Positions 35,119 through 46,200 of a stretch of 64,000 nt of DNA are shown here, one piece after another. The translations under genes were made by a program, and so were the position numbers. The stretch is from Budorcas taxicolor. Lineage: Eukaryota; Chordata; Mammalia; Artiodactyla; Bovidae. Within the stretch, counting starts at the first letter, position 1. Each line of letters starts with the position of its first letter. The notes under the pieces were generated by a model. It was not told the DNA's origin. It was given only the letters and a program-made list of their open reading frames with translations, and ran no database searches. The stretch lies in assembly GCF_023091745.1 (NCBI RefSeq), contig NW_026292661.1:1302001-1366000 (forward strand), in the 5' to 3' direction.

Positions 35119-38100
35119 TTGAGATGCGACGGGAACGCCGGGAACTCTTTCCCGACGAAGCAGGGAAAGGATCCCTCATCTCGAGCTACGAGGCGGAAAC
35201 GGGGCTCCTCTGGATGTGGGCGGGACCCTCGTGATTCCTCTCGAGTGGAGACGGGTATGTCGGGGAACTTCTTGATTTGCACCAAGGGTGTGAAGGACCC
35301 TTTCAAAGTTCCAGAGGTGAGGTGTGATCAGCCTCGAGACGCCTCAGCGGAAATGGGCCTCATCTCGCCTGGAGGGGAGAACCTCCTGGATTTTCTCCAG
35401 TTGCAGCAGGTCTTCTCGAGTTACGACGGGGACCACAGGGACCCGCTCTGGTGGCCTCAGGAAAGGCCAGTCCCCATGCGAGTTGCTAGGGGACCTCTCG
35501 GGATTCCTCTCCCGTCCATGCTGGGGCCTCAGTCCTTGTGTGGAGTCGGGGCCGGAACCTTAGGATTCCTCTCCAGTGTTGCCATGGATCTTGGGGTGCT
35601 TCTGAGTCTCCCCAGGGGAGTCAGGCCTCGTCTCGAGTGGGGGCATGCACGTGCGCTTTCCTCCCGAGCTGCAGCAGTAGTGTCACGCTTCCTGTCACGT
35701 GGATCAAGGCATCTGTGGCTTTCCCTTGAGGCTGTCCCTCGAGGCTTTCCCACGAGGCTTTCCCACAGGGCTGAGCCACGTGCCACCTTGGTGTGAGTCG
35801 ATCCTCGGCGTGAAAGACGAGCCGGTGAAGGGAAAAGAGGTTCCTCTGGAATGGACTGAGACATCTGGGGGACTCTTGGAATGGTGGCACGACCCTGGAG
35901 TTCCTCTCGCCGTTCCTGTTGAGAGGGCCTCCTTTTGATATGCGACGGGAAGGCCGGGAACTCTGTCCCGAAGAAGCAGGGAAAGGATCCCTCATCTCGA
36001 GCGACGAGTCGGAAACGGGGCTCCTCTGGATGTGGGCGGGACCCTCGTGATTCCTCTCGAGTGGAGACGGCTAGGTCGGGGAACTTCTTGATTTGCACCA
36101 AGGGTGTGAAGGACCCTTTCAAAGTTCCAGAGGTGAGGTGTGATCAGCCTCGAGACGCCTCAGCGGAAATGGGCCTCATCTCGCCTGGAGGGGAGAACCT
36201 CCTGGATTTTCTCGAGTTGCGGCAGGTCTTCTCGAGTTACGACGGGGACCACAGGGACCCGCTCTGGTGGCCTCAGGAAAGGCCAGTCCCCATGCGAGTT
36301 GCTAGGGGACCTCTCGGGATTCCTCTCCCGTCCATGCCGGGGCCTCAGTCCTTGTGTGGAGTCGGGGCCGGAACCTGAGGATTCCTCTCCAGTGTTGCCA
36401 TGGATCTTGGGGTGCTTCTGAGTCTCCCCAGGGGAGTCAGGCCTCGTCTCTTTTGGGGGCATGCACGTGCACTTTCCTCCCGAGCTGCAGCAGTAGTGTC
36501 ACGCTTCCTGTCACGTGGATCAAGGGATCTGTGGCTTTCCCTCGAGGCTGTCCCTCGAGGCTTTCCCACGAGGCTTTCCCACAGGGCTGTGCCACGTGCC
36601 ACCTTGGTGTGAGTCGATCCTCGGCGTGAAAGACGAGCCGGTGAAGGGAAAAGAGGTTCCTCTGGAATGGACTGAGACATCTGGGGGACTCTTGGAATGG
36701 TGGCACGACCCTGGAGTTCCTCTCGCCGTTCCTGTTGAGAGGGCCTCCTCTTGAGATGCGACGGGAATGCCGGGAACTCTTTCCCGACGAAGCAGGGAAA
36801 GGATCCCTCATCTCGAGCTACGAGGCGGAAACGGGGCTCCTCTGGATGTGGGCGGGACCCTCGTGATTCCTCTCGAGTGGAGACGGCTAGGTCGGGGAAC
36901 TTCTTGATTTGCACCAAGGGTGTGAAGGATCCTTTCGAAGTTCCAGAGGTGAGGTGTGATCAGCCTCGAGACGCCTCAGCGGAAATGGGCCTCGTCTCGC
37001 CTGGAGGGGAGAACCTCCTGGATTTTCTCCAGTTGCGGCAGGTCTTCTCGAGTTACGACGGGGACCACAGGGACCCGCTCTGTTGGCCTCAGGAAAGGCC
37101 AGTCCCCATGCGAGTTGCTAGGGGACCTCTCGCGATTCCTCTCCCGTCCATGCCGGGGCCTCAGTCCTTGTGTGGAGTCGGGGCCAGAAGCTGAGGATTC
37201 CTCTCCAGTGTTGCCATGGATCTTGGGGTGCATCTGAGTCTCCCCAGGGGAGTCAGGCCTCGTCTCGAGTGGGGGCATGCACGTGCACTTTCCTCCCGAG
37301 CTGCAGCAGTAGTGTCACGCTTCCTGTCACGTAGATCAAGGGATCTGTGGCTTTCCCTTGAGACTGTCCCTCGAGGCTTTCCCACGAGGCTTTCCCACAG
37401 GGCTGAGCCACGTGCCACCTTGGTGTGAGTCGATCCTCGGCGTGAAAGACGAGCCGGTGAAGGGAAAAGAGGTTCCTCTGGAATGGACTGAGACATCTGA
37501 GGGACTCTTGGAATGGTGGCACGACCCTGGAGTTCCTCTCGCCGTTCCTGTTGAGAGGGCCTCCTCTTGAGATGCGACGGGAAGGCCGGGAACTCTTTCC
37601 CGATGAAGCAGGGAAAGGTTCCCTCATCTCGAGCTACGAGGAGGAAACATGGCTCCTCTGGATGTGGGCGGGACCCTCGTGATTCCTCTCGAGTGGAGAC
37701 GGGTATGTCGGGGAACTTCTTGATTTGCACCAAGGGTGTGAAGGACCCTTTCGAAGTTCCAGAGGTGAGGTGTGATCAGCCTCGAGACGCCTCAGCGGAA
37801 ATGGGCCTCATCTCGTCTGGAGGGGAGAACCTCTTGGATTTTTTCCAGTTGCGGCAGTTCTTCTCGAGTTACGACGGGGACCACAGGGACCCGCTCTGGT
37901 GGCCTCAGGTAAGGCCAGTCCCCATGCGAGTTGCTAGGGGACCTCTCGGGATTCCTCTCCCGTCCATGCCGGGGCCTCAGTCCTTGTGTGGAGTCGGGGC
38001 CGGAACCTGAGGTCTCCTCTGCAGTGTTACCATTGATCTTGGGGTGCTTCTGAGTCTCCCCAGGGGAGTCAGGCCTCGTCTCGAGTGGGGGCATGCACGT

Positions 38101-38382
38101 GCACTTTCCTCCCGAGCTGCAGCAGTAGTATCACGCTTCCTGTCACGTGGATCAAGGGATCTGTGGCTTTCCCTCGAGGCTGTCCCTCGAGGCTTTCCCA
38201 CGAGGCTTTCCCAAAGGGCTGTGCCACGTGCCACCTTGGTGTGAATCGATCCTCGGCGTGAAAGACGAGCCGGTGAAGGGAAAAGAGGTTCCTCTGGACT
38301 GGACTGAGACATCTGGGGGACTCTTGGAATGGTGGCACGACCCTGGAGTTCCTCTCGCCGTTCCTGTTGAGAGGGCCTCCTC
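35119..38382. repeat. Monomers 44-47, source-type tetramer block
   Basis: Monomer 44 (35119) has ccctttcaaagttcc, ctccagttgcagcagg and ggaaccttagg, which removes the usual in-frame tga. Monomer 45 (35935) has ttttgatatgcg, ctctgtcccgaagaag and, at its end, the three-base replacement gtctcttttgggg for gtctcgagtgggg. Monomer 46 (36751) has ggatcctttcg, gggcctcgtctcg, ctctgttgg, ctcgcgattcc and gccagaagctg. Monomer 47 (37567) is of the gaaacatggc and caggtaagg class. Monomers 45-47 return 7344 bp later as 54-56 and again as 58-60; relatives of 44-46 occur at 51439-53886, offset 16320. Confidence 0.8.
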
Positions 38383-39198
38383 TTGAGATGCGACGGGAAC
38401 GCCGGGAACTCTTTCCCGACGAAGCAGGGAAAGGATCCCTCATCTCGAGCTACGAGGCGGAAACGGGGTTCCTCTGGATGTGGGCGGGACCCTCGTGATT
38501 CCTCTCGAGTGGAGACGGGTATGTCGGGGAACTTCTTGATTTGCACCAAGGGTGTGAAGGACCCTTTCGAAGTTCCAGAGGTGAGGTGTGATCAGCCTCG
38601 AGACGCCTCAGCGGAAATGGGCCTCATCTCGCCTGGAGGGGAGAACCTCCTGGATTTTCTCGAGTTGCGGCAGGTCTTCTCGAGTTACGACGGGGACCTC
38701 AGGGACCCGCTCTGGTGGCCTCAGGAAAGGCCAGTCCCCATGCGAGTTGCTAGGGGACCTCTCGGGATTCCTCTCCCGTCCATGCCGGGGCCTCAGTCCT
38801 TGTGTGGAGTCGGGGCCGGAACCTGAGGATTCCTCTCCAGTGTTGCCATGGATCTTGGGGTGCTTCTGAGTCTCCCCAGGGGAGTCAGGCCTCGTCTCGA
38901 GTGGGGGCATGCACGTGCGCTTTCCTCCCGAGCTGCAGCAGTAGTGTCACGCTTCCTGTCACGTGGATCAAGGGATCTGTGGCTTTCCCTCGAGGCTGTC
39001 CCTCGAGGCTTTCCCACGAGGCTTTCCCACAGGGCTGTGCCACGTGCCACCTTGGTGTGAGTCGATCCTCGGCGTGAAAGTCGAGCCGGTGAAGGGAAAA
39101 GAGGTTCCTCTGGAATGGACTGAGACATCTGGGGGACTCTTGGAATGGTGGCACGACCCTGGAGTTCCTCTCGCCGTTCCTGTTGAGAGGGCCTCCTC
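38383..39198. repeat. Monomer 48, near-twin of monomer 49
   Basis: Monomers 48 (38383) and 49 (39199) share ggggttcctc, ggtatgtcgg, ctcgagttg, gacctcagg and the aaagtcgag change at the end, and resemble monomer 36. They look like a single-monomer (816-bp) duplication. Monomer 49 alone carries cccaggagag (39692) and acatatggggg, and it is monomer 49 that aligns with monomer 39 in the ten-monomer repeat. Confidence 0.65.
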
Positions 39199-42100
39199 TT
39201 GAGATGCGACGGGAACGCCGGGAACTCTTTCCCGACGAAGCAGGGAAAGGATCCCTCATCTCGAGCTACGAGGCGGAAACGGGGTTCCTCTGGATGTGGG
39301 CGGGACCCTCGTGATTCCTCTCGAGTGGAGACGGGTATGTCGGGGAACTTCTTGATTTGCACCAAGGGTGTGAAGGACCCTTTCGAAGTTCCAGAGGTGA
39401 GGTGTGATCAGCCTCGAGACGCCTCAGCGGAAATGGGCCTCATCTCGCCTGGAGGGGAGAACCTCCTGGATTTTCTCGAGTTGCGGCAGGTCTTCTCGAG
39501 TTACGACGGGGACCTCAGGGACCCGCTCTGGTGGCCTCAGGAAAGGCCAGTCCCCATGCGAGTTGCTAGGGGACCTCTCGGGATTCCTCTCCCGTCCATG
39601 CCGGGGCCTCAGTCCTTGTGTGGAGTCGGGGCCGGAACCTGAGGATTCCTCTCCAGTGTTGCCATGGATCTTGGGGTGCTTCTGAGTCTCCCCAGGAGAG
39701 TCAGGCCTCGTCTCGAGTGGGGGCATGCACGTGCGCTTTCCTCCCGAGCTGCAGCAGTAGTGTCACGCTTCCTGTCACGTGGATCAAGGGATCTGTGGCT
39801 TTCCCTCGAGGCTGTCCCTCGAGGCTTTCCCACGAGGCTTTCCCACAGGGCTGTGCCACGTGCCACCTTGGTGTGAGTCGATCCTCGGCGTGAAAGTCGA
39901 GCCGGTGAAGGGAAAAGAGGTTCCTCTGGAATGGACTGAGACATATGGGGGACTCTTGGAATGGTGGCACGACCCTGGAGTTCCTCTCGCCGTTCCTGTT
40001 GAGAGGGCCTCCTCTTGAGATGCGACGGGAACGCCGGGAACTCTTTCCCGACGAAGCAGGGAAAGGATCCCTCATCTCGAGCTACGAGGCCGATACGGGG
40101 CTCCTCTGGATGTGGGCGGGACCCTCGTGATTCCTCTCGAGTGGAGACGGCTAGGTCGGGGAACTTCTTGATTTGCACCAAGGGTGTGAAGGACCCTTTC
40201 GAAGTTCCAGAGGTGAGGTGTGATCAGCCTCGAGACGCCTCAGCGGAAATGGGCCTCATCTCGCCTGGAGGGGAGAACCTCCTGGATTTTCTCGAGTTGC
40301 GGCAGGTCTTCTCGAGTTACGACGGGGACCTCAGGGACCCGCTCTGGTGGCCTCAGGAAAGGCCAGTCCCCATGCGAGGGGCTAGGGGACCTCTCGGGAT
40401 TCCTCTCCCGTCCATGCCGGGGCCTCAGTCCTTGTGTGGAGTCGGGGCCGGAACCTGAGGATTCCTCTCCAGTGTTGCCATGGATCTTGGGGTGCTTCTG
40501 AGTCTCCCCAGGGGTGTCAGGCCTCGTCTCGAGTGGGGGCATGCACGTGCGCTTTCCTCCCGAGCTGCAGCAGTAGTGTCACGCTTCCTGTCACGTGGAT
40601 CAAGGGATCTGTGGCTTTCCCTCGAGGCTGTCCCTCGAGGCTTTCCCACGAGGCTTTCCCACAGGGCTGTGCCACGTGCCACCTTGGTGTGAGTCGATCC
40701 TCGGCGTGAAAGTCGAGCCGGTGAAGGGAAAAGAGGTTCCTCTGGAATGGACTGAGACATCTGGGGGACTCTTGGAATGGTGGCACGACCCTGGAGTTCC
40801 TCTCGCCGTTCCTGTTGAGAGGGCCTCCTCTTGAGATGCGACGGGAACGCCGGGAACTCTTTCCCGACGAAGCAGGGAAAGGATCCCTCATCTCGAGCTA
40901 CGAGGCCGATACGGGGCTCCTCTGGATGTGGGCGGGACCCTCGTGATTCCTCTCGAGTGGAGACGGCTAGGTCGGGGAACTTCTTGATTTGCACCAAGGG
41001 TGTGAAGGACCCTTTCGAAGTTCCAGAGGTGAGGTGTGATCAGGCTCGAGACGCCTCAGCGGAAATGGGCCTCATCTCGCCTGGAGGGGAGAACCTCCTG
41101 GATTTTCTCGAGTTGCGGCAGGTCTTCTCGAGTTACGACGGGGACCTCAGGGACCCGCTCTGGTGGCCTCAGGAAAGGCCAGTCCCCATGCGAGTTGCTA
41201 GGGGACCTCTCGCGATTCCTCTCCCGTCCATGCCGGGGCCTCAGTCCTTGTGTGGAGTCGGGGCCGGAACCTGAGGATTCCTCTCCAGTGTTGCCATGGA
41301 TCTTGGGGTGCTTCTGAGTCTCCCCAGGGGAGTCAGGCCTCGTCTCGAGTGGGGGCATGCACGTGCGCTTTCCTCCCGAGCTGCAGCAGTAGTGTCACGC
41401 TTCCTGTCACGTGGATCAAGGGATCTGTGGCTTTCCCTTGAGGCTGTCCCTCGAGGCTTTCCCACGAGGCTTTCCCACAGGGCTGAGCCACGTGCCACCT
41501 TGGTGTGAGTCGATCCTCGGCGTGAAAGACGAGCCGGTGAAGGGAAAAGAGGTTCCTCTGGAATGGACTGAGACATCTGGGGGACTCTTGGAATGGTGGC
41601 ACGACCCTGGAGTTCCTCTCGCCGTTCCTGTTGAGAGGGCCTCCTCTTGAGATGCGACGGGAAGGCCGGGAACTCTTTCCCGATGAAGCAGGGAAAGGTT
41701 CCCTCATCTCGAGCTACGAGGAGGAAACATGGCTCCTCTGGATGTGGGCGGGACCCTCGTGATTCCTCTCGAGTGGAGACGGGTATGTCGGGGAACTTCT
41801 TGATTTGCACAAAGGGTGTGAAGGACCCTTTCGAAGTTCCAGAGGTGAGGTGTGATCAGCCTCGAGACGCCTCAGCGGAAATGGGCCTCATCTCGTCTGG
41901 AGGGGAGAACCTCTTGGATTTTTTCCAGTTGCGGCAGTTCTTCTCGAGTTACGACGGGGGCCACAGGGACCCGCTCTGGTGGCCTCAGGAAAGGCCAGTC
42001 CCCATGCGAGTTGCTAGGGGACCTCTCGGGATTCCTCTCCCATCCATGCTGGGGCCTCAGTCCTTGTGTGGAGTCGGGGCCGGAACCTGAGGATTCCTCT

Positions 42101-43278
42101 CCAGTGTTGCCATGGATCTTGGGGTGCATCTGAGTCTCCCCAGGGGAGTCAGGCCTCGTCTCGAGTGGGGGCATGCACGTGCACTTTCCTCCCGAGCTGC
42201 AGCAGTAGTGTCACGCTTCCTGTCACGTGGATCAAGGGATCTGTGGCTTTCCCTCGAGGCTGTCCCTCGAGGCTTTCCCACGAGGCTTTCCCACAGGGCT
42301 GTGCCACGTGCCACCTTGGTGTGAGTCGATCCTCGGCGTGAAAGACGAGCCGGTGAAGGGAAAAGAGGTTCCTCTGGAATGGACTGAGACATCTGGGGGA
42401 CTCTTGGAATGGTGGCACGACCCTGGAGTTCCTCTCGCCGTTCCTGTTGAGAGGGCCTCCTCTTGAGATGCGACGGGAACGCCGGGAACTCTTTCCCGAC
42501 GAAGCAGGGAAAGGATCCCTCATCTCGAGCTACGAGGCGGAAACGGGGCTCCTCTGGATGTGGGCGGGACCCTCGTGATTCCTCTCGAGTGGAGACGGGT
42601 ATGTCGGGGAAATTCTTGATTTGCACCAAGGGTGTGAAAGACCCTTTCGAAGGTCCAGAGGTGAGGTGTGATCAGCCTCGAGACGCCTCAGCGGAAATGG
42701 GCCTCATCTCGCCTGGAGGGGAGAACCTCTTGGATTTTCTCGAGTTGCGGCAGGTCTTCTCGAGTTACGACGGGGACCTCAGGGACCCGCACTGGTGGCC
42801 TCAGGAAAGGCCAGTCCCCATGCGAGTTGCTAGGGGACCTCTCGGGATTCCTCTCCCATCCATGCTGGGGCCTCAGTCCTTGTGTGGAGTCGGGGCCGGA
42901 ACCTGAGGATTCCTCTCCAGTGTTGCCATGGATCTTGGGGTGCATCTGAGTCTCCCCAGGGGAGTCAGGCCTCGTCTCGAGTGGGGGCATGCACGTGCAC
43001 TTTCCTCCCGAGCTGCAGCAGTAGTGTCACGCTTCCTGTCACGTGGATCAAGGGATCTGTGGCTTTCCCTCGAGGCTGTCCCTCGAGGCTTTCCCACGAG
43101 GCTTTCCCACAGGGCTGTGCCACGTGCCACCTTGGTGTGAGTCGATCCTCGGCGTGAAAGACGAGCCGGTGAAGGGAAAAGAGGTTCCTCTGGAATGGAC
43201 TGAGACATCTGGGGGACTCTTGGAATGGTGGCACGACCCTGGAGTTCCTCTCGCCGTTCCTGTTGAGAGGGCCTCCTT
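39199..43278. repeat. Ten-monomer-spaced segment, copy 2 (monomers 49-53)
   Basis: This is the counterpart of 31041-35118 and keeps the full 816-bp length in every monomer. It differs from copy 1 by scattered changes, for example tgcgaggggc against tgcgaggtgc near 40375, ccaggggtgtc at 40510, and tacgacgggg against tacgatgggg near 41138. At its 3' edge, between 43113 and 43277, it joins directly to a monomer of type 45, omitting the monomer-44 type found in copy 1. The segment's last part also belongs to the first unit of the 3264-bp tandem duplication. Confidence 0.8.
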
Positions 43279-46200
43279 TTGATATGCGACGGGAAGGCCG
43301 GGAACTCTGTCCCGAAGAAGCAGGGAAAGGATCCCTCATCTCGAGCGACGAGGCGGAAACGGGGCTCCTCTGGATGTGGGCGGGACCCTCGTGATTCCTC
43401 TCGAGTGGAGACGGCTAGGTCGGGGAACTTCTTGATTTGCACCAAGGGTGTGAAGGACCCTTTCAAAGTTCCAGAGGTGAGGTGTGATCAGCCTCGAGAC
43501 GCCTCAGCGGAAATGGGCCTCATCTCGCCTGGAGGGGAGAACCTCCTGGATTTTCTCGAGTTGCGGCAGGTCTTCTCGAGTTACGACGGGGACCACAGGG
43601 ACCCGCTCTGGTGGCCTCAGGAAAGGCCAGTCCCCATGCGAGTTGCTAGGGGACCTCTCGGGATTCCTCTCCCGTCCATGCCGGGGCCTCAGTCCTTGTG
43701 TGGAGTCGGGGCCGGAACCTGAGGATTCCTCTCCAGTGTTGCCATGGATCTTGGGGTGCTTCTGAGTCTCCCCAGGGGAGTCAGGCCTCGTCTCTTTTGG
43801 GGGCATGCACGTGCACTTTCCTCCCGAGCTGCAGCAGTAGTGTCACGCTTCCTGTCACGTGGATCAAGGGATCTGTGGCTTTCCCTCGAGGCTGTCCCTC
43901 GAGGCTTTCCCACGAGGCTTTCCCACAGGGCTGTGCCACGTGCCACCTTGGTGTGAGTCGATCCTCGGCGTGAAAGACGAGCCGGTGAAGGGAAAAGAGG
44001 TTCCTCTGGAATGGACTGAGACATCTGGGGGACTCTTGGAATGGTGGCACGACCCTGGAGTTCCTCTCGCCGTTCCTGTTGAGAGGGCCTCCTCTTGAGA
44101 TGCGACGGGAATGCCGGGAACTCTTTCCCGACGAAGCAGGGAAAGGATCCCTCATCTCGAGCTACGAGGCGGAAACGGGGCTCCTCTGGATGTGGGCGGG
44201 ACCCTCGTGATTCCTCTCGAGTGGAGACGGCTAGGTCGGGGAACTTCTTGATTTGCACCAAGGGTGTGAAGGATCCTTTCGAAGTTCCAGAGGTGAGGTG
44301 TGATCAGCCTCGAGACGCCTCAGCGGAAATGGGCCTCGTCTCGCCTGGAGGGGAGAACCTCCTGGATTTTCTCCAGTTGCGGCAGGTCTTCTCGAGTTAC
44401 GACGGGGACCACAGGGACCCGCTCTGTTGGCCTCAGGAAAGGCCAGTCCCCATGCGAGTTGCTAGGGGACCTCTCGCGATTCCTCTCCCGTCCATGCCGG
44501 GGCCTCAGTCCTTGTGTGGAGTCGGGGCCAGAAGCTGAGGATTCCTCTCCAGTGTTGCCATGGATCTTGGGGTGCATCTGAGTCTCCCCAGGGGAGTCAG
44601 GCCTCGTCTCGAGTGGGGGCATGCACGTGCACTTTCCTCCCGAGCTGCAGCAGTAGTGTCACGCTTCCTGTCACGTAGATCAAGGGATCTGTGGCTTTCC
44701 CTTGAGACTGTCCCTCGAGGCTTTCCCACGAGGCTTTCCCACAGGGCTGAGCCACGTGCCACCTTGGTGTGAGTCGATCCTCGGCGTGAAAGACGAGCCG
44801 GTGAAGGGAAAAGAGGTTCCTCTGGAATGGACTGAGACATCTGAGGGACTCTTGGAATGGTGGCACGACCCTGGAGTTCCTCTCGCCGTTCCTGTTGAGA
44901 GGGCCTCCTCTTGAGATGCGACGGGAAGGCCGGGAACTCTTTCCCGATGAAGCAGGGAAAGGTTCCCTCATCTCGAGCTACGAGGAGGAAACATGGCTCC
45001 TCTGGATGTGGGCGGGACCCTCGTGATTCCTCTCGAGTGGAGACGGGTATGTCGGGGAACTTCTTGATTTGCACCAAGGGTGTGAAGGACCCTTTCGAAG
45101 TTCCAGAGGTGAGGTGTGATCAGCCTCGAGACGCCTCAGCGGAAATGGGCCTCATCTCGTCTGGAGGGGAGAACCTCTTGGATTTTTTCCAGTTGCGGCA
45201 GTTCTTCTCGAGTTACGACGGGGACCACAGGGACCCGCTCTGGTGGCCTCAGGTAAGGCCAGTCCCCATGCGAGTTGCTAGGGGACCTCTCGGGATTCCT
45301 CTCCCGTCCATGCCGGGGCCTCAGTCCTTGTGTGGAGTCGGGGCCGGAACCTGAGGTCTCCTCTGCAGTGTTACCATTGATCTTGGGGTGCTTCTGAGTC
45401 TCCCCAGGGGAGTCAGGCCTCGTCTCGAGTGGGGGCATGCACGTGCACTTTCCTCCCGAGCTGCAGCAGTAGTGTCACGCTTCCTGTCACGTGGATCAAG
45501 GGATCTGTGGCTTTCCCTCGAGGCTGTCCCTCGAGGCTTTCCCACGAGGCTTTCCCACAGGGCTGTGCCACGTGCCACCTTGGTGTGAGTCGATCCTCGG
45601 CGTGAAAGACGAGCCGGTGAAGGGAAAAGAGGTTCCTCTGGAATGGACTGAGACATCTGGGGGACTCTTGGAATGGTGGCACGACCCTGGAGTTCCTCTC
45701 GCCGTTCCTGTTGAGAGGGCCTCCTCTTGAGATGCGACGGGAACGCCGGGAACTCTTTCCCGACGAAGCAGGGAAAGGATCCCTCATCTCGAGCTACGAG
45801 GCGGAAACGGGGCTCCTCTGGATGTGGGCGGGACCCTCGTGATTCCTCTCGAGTGGAGACGGGTATGTCGGGGAAATTCTTGATTTGCACCAAGGGTGTG
45901 AAAGACCCTTTCGAAGGTCCAGAGGTGAGGTGTGATCAGCCTCGAGACGCCTCAGCGGAAATGGGCCTCATCTCGCCTGGAGGGGAGAACCTCTTGGATT
46001 TTCTCGAGTTGCGGCAGGTCTTCTCGAGTTACGACGGGGACCTCAGGGACCCGCACTGGTGGCCTCAGGAAAGGCCAGTCCCCATGCGAGTTGCTAGGGG
46101 ACCTCTCGGGATTCCTCTCCCATCCATGCTGGGGCCTCAGTCCTTGTGTGGAGTCGGGGCCGGAACCTGAGGATTCCTCTCCAGTGTTGCCATGGATCTT

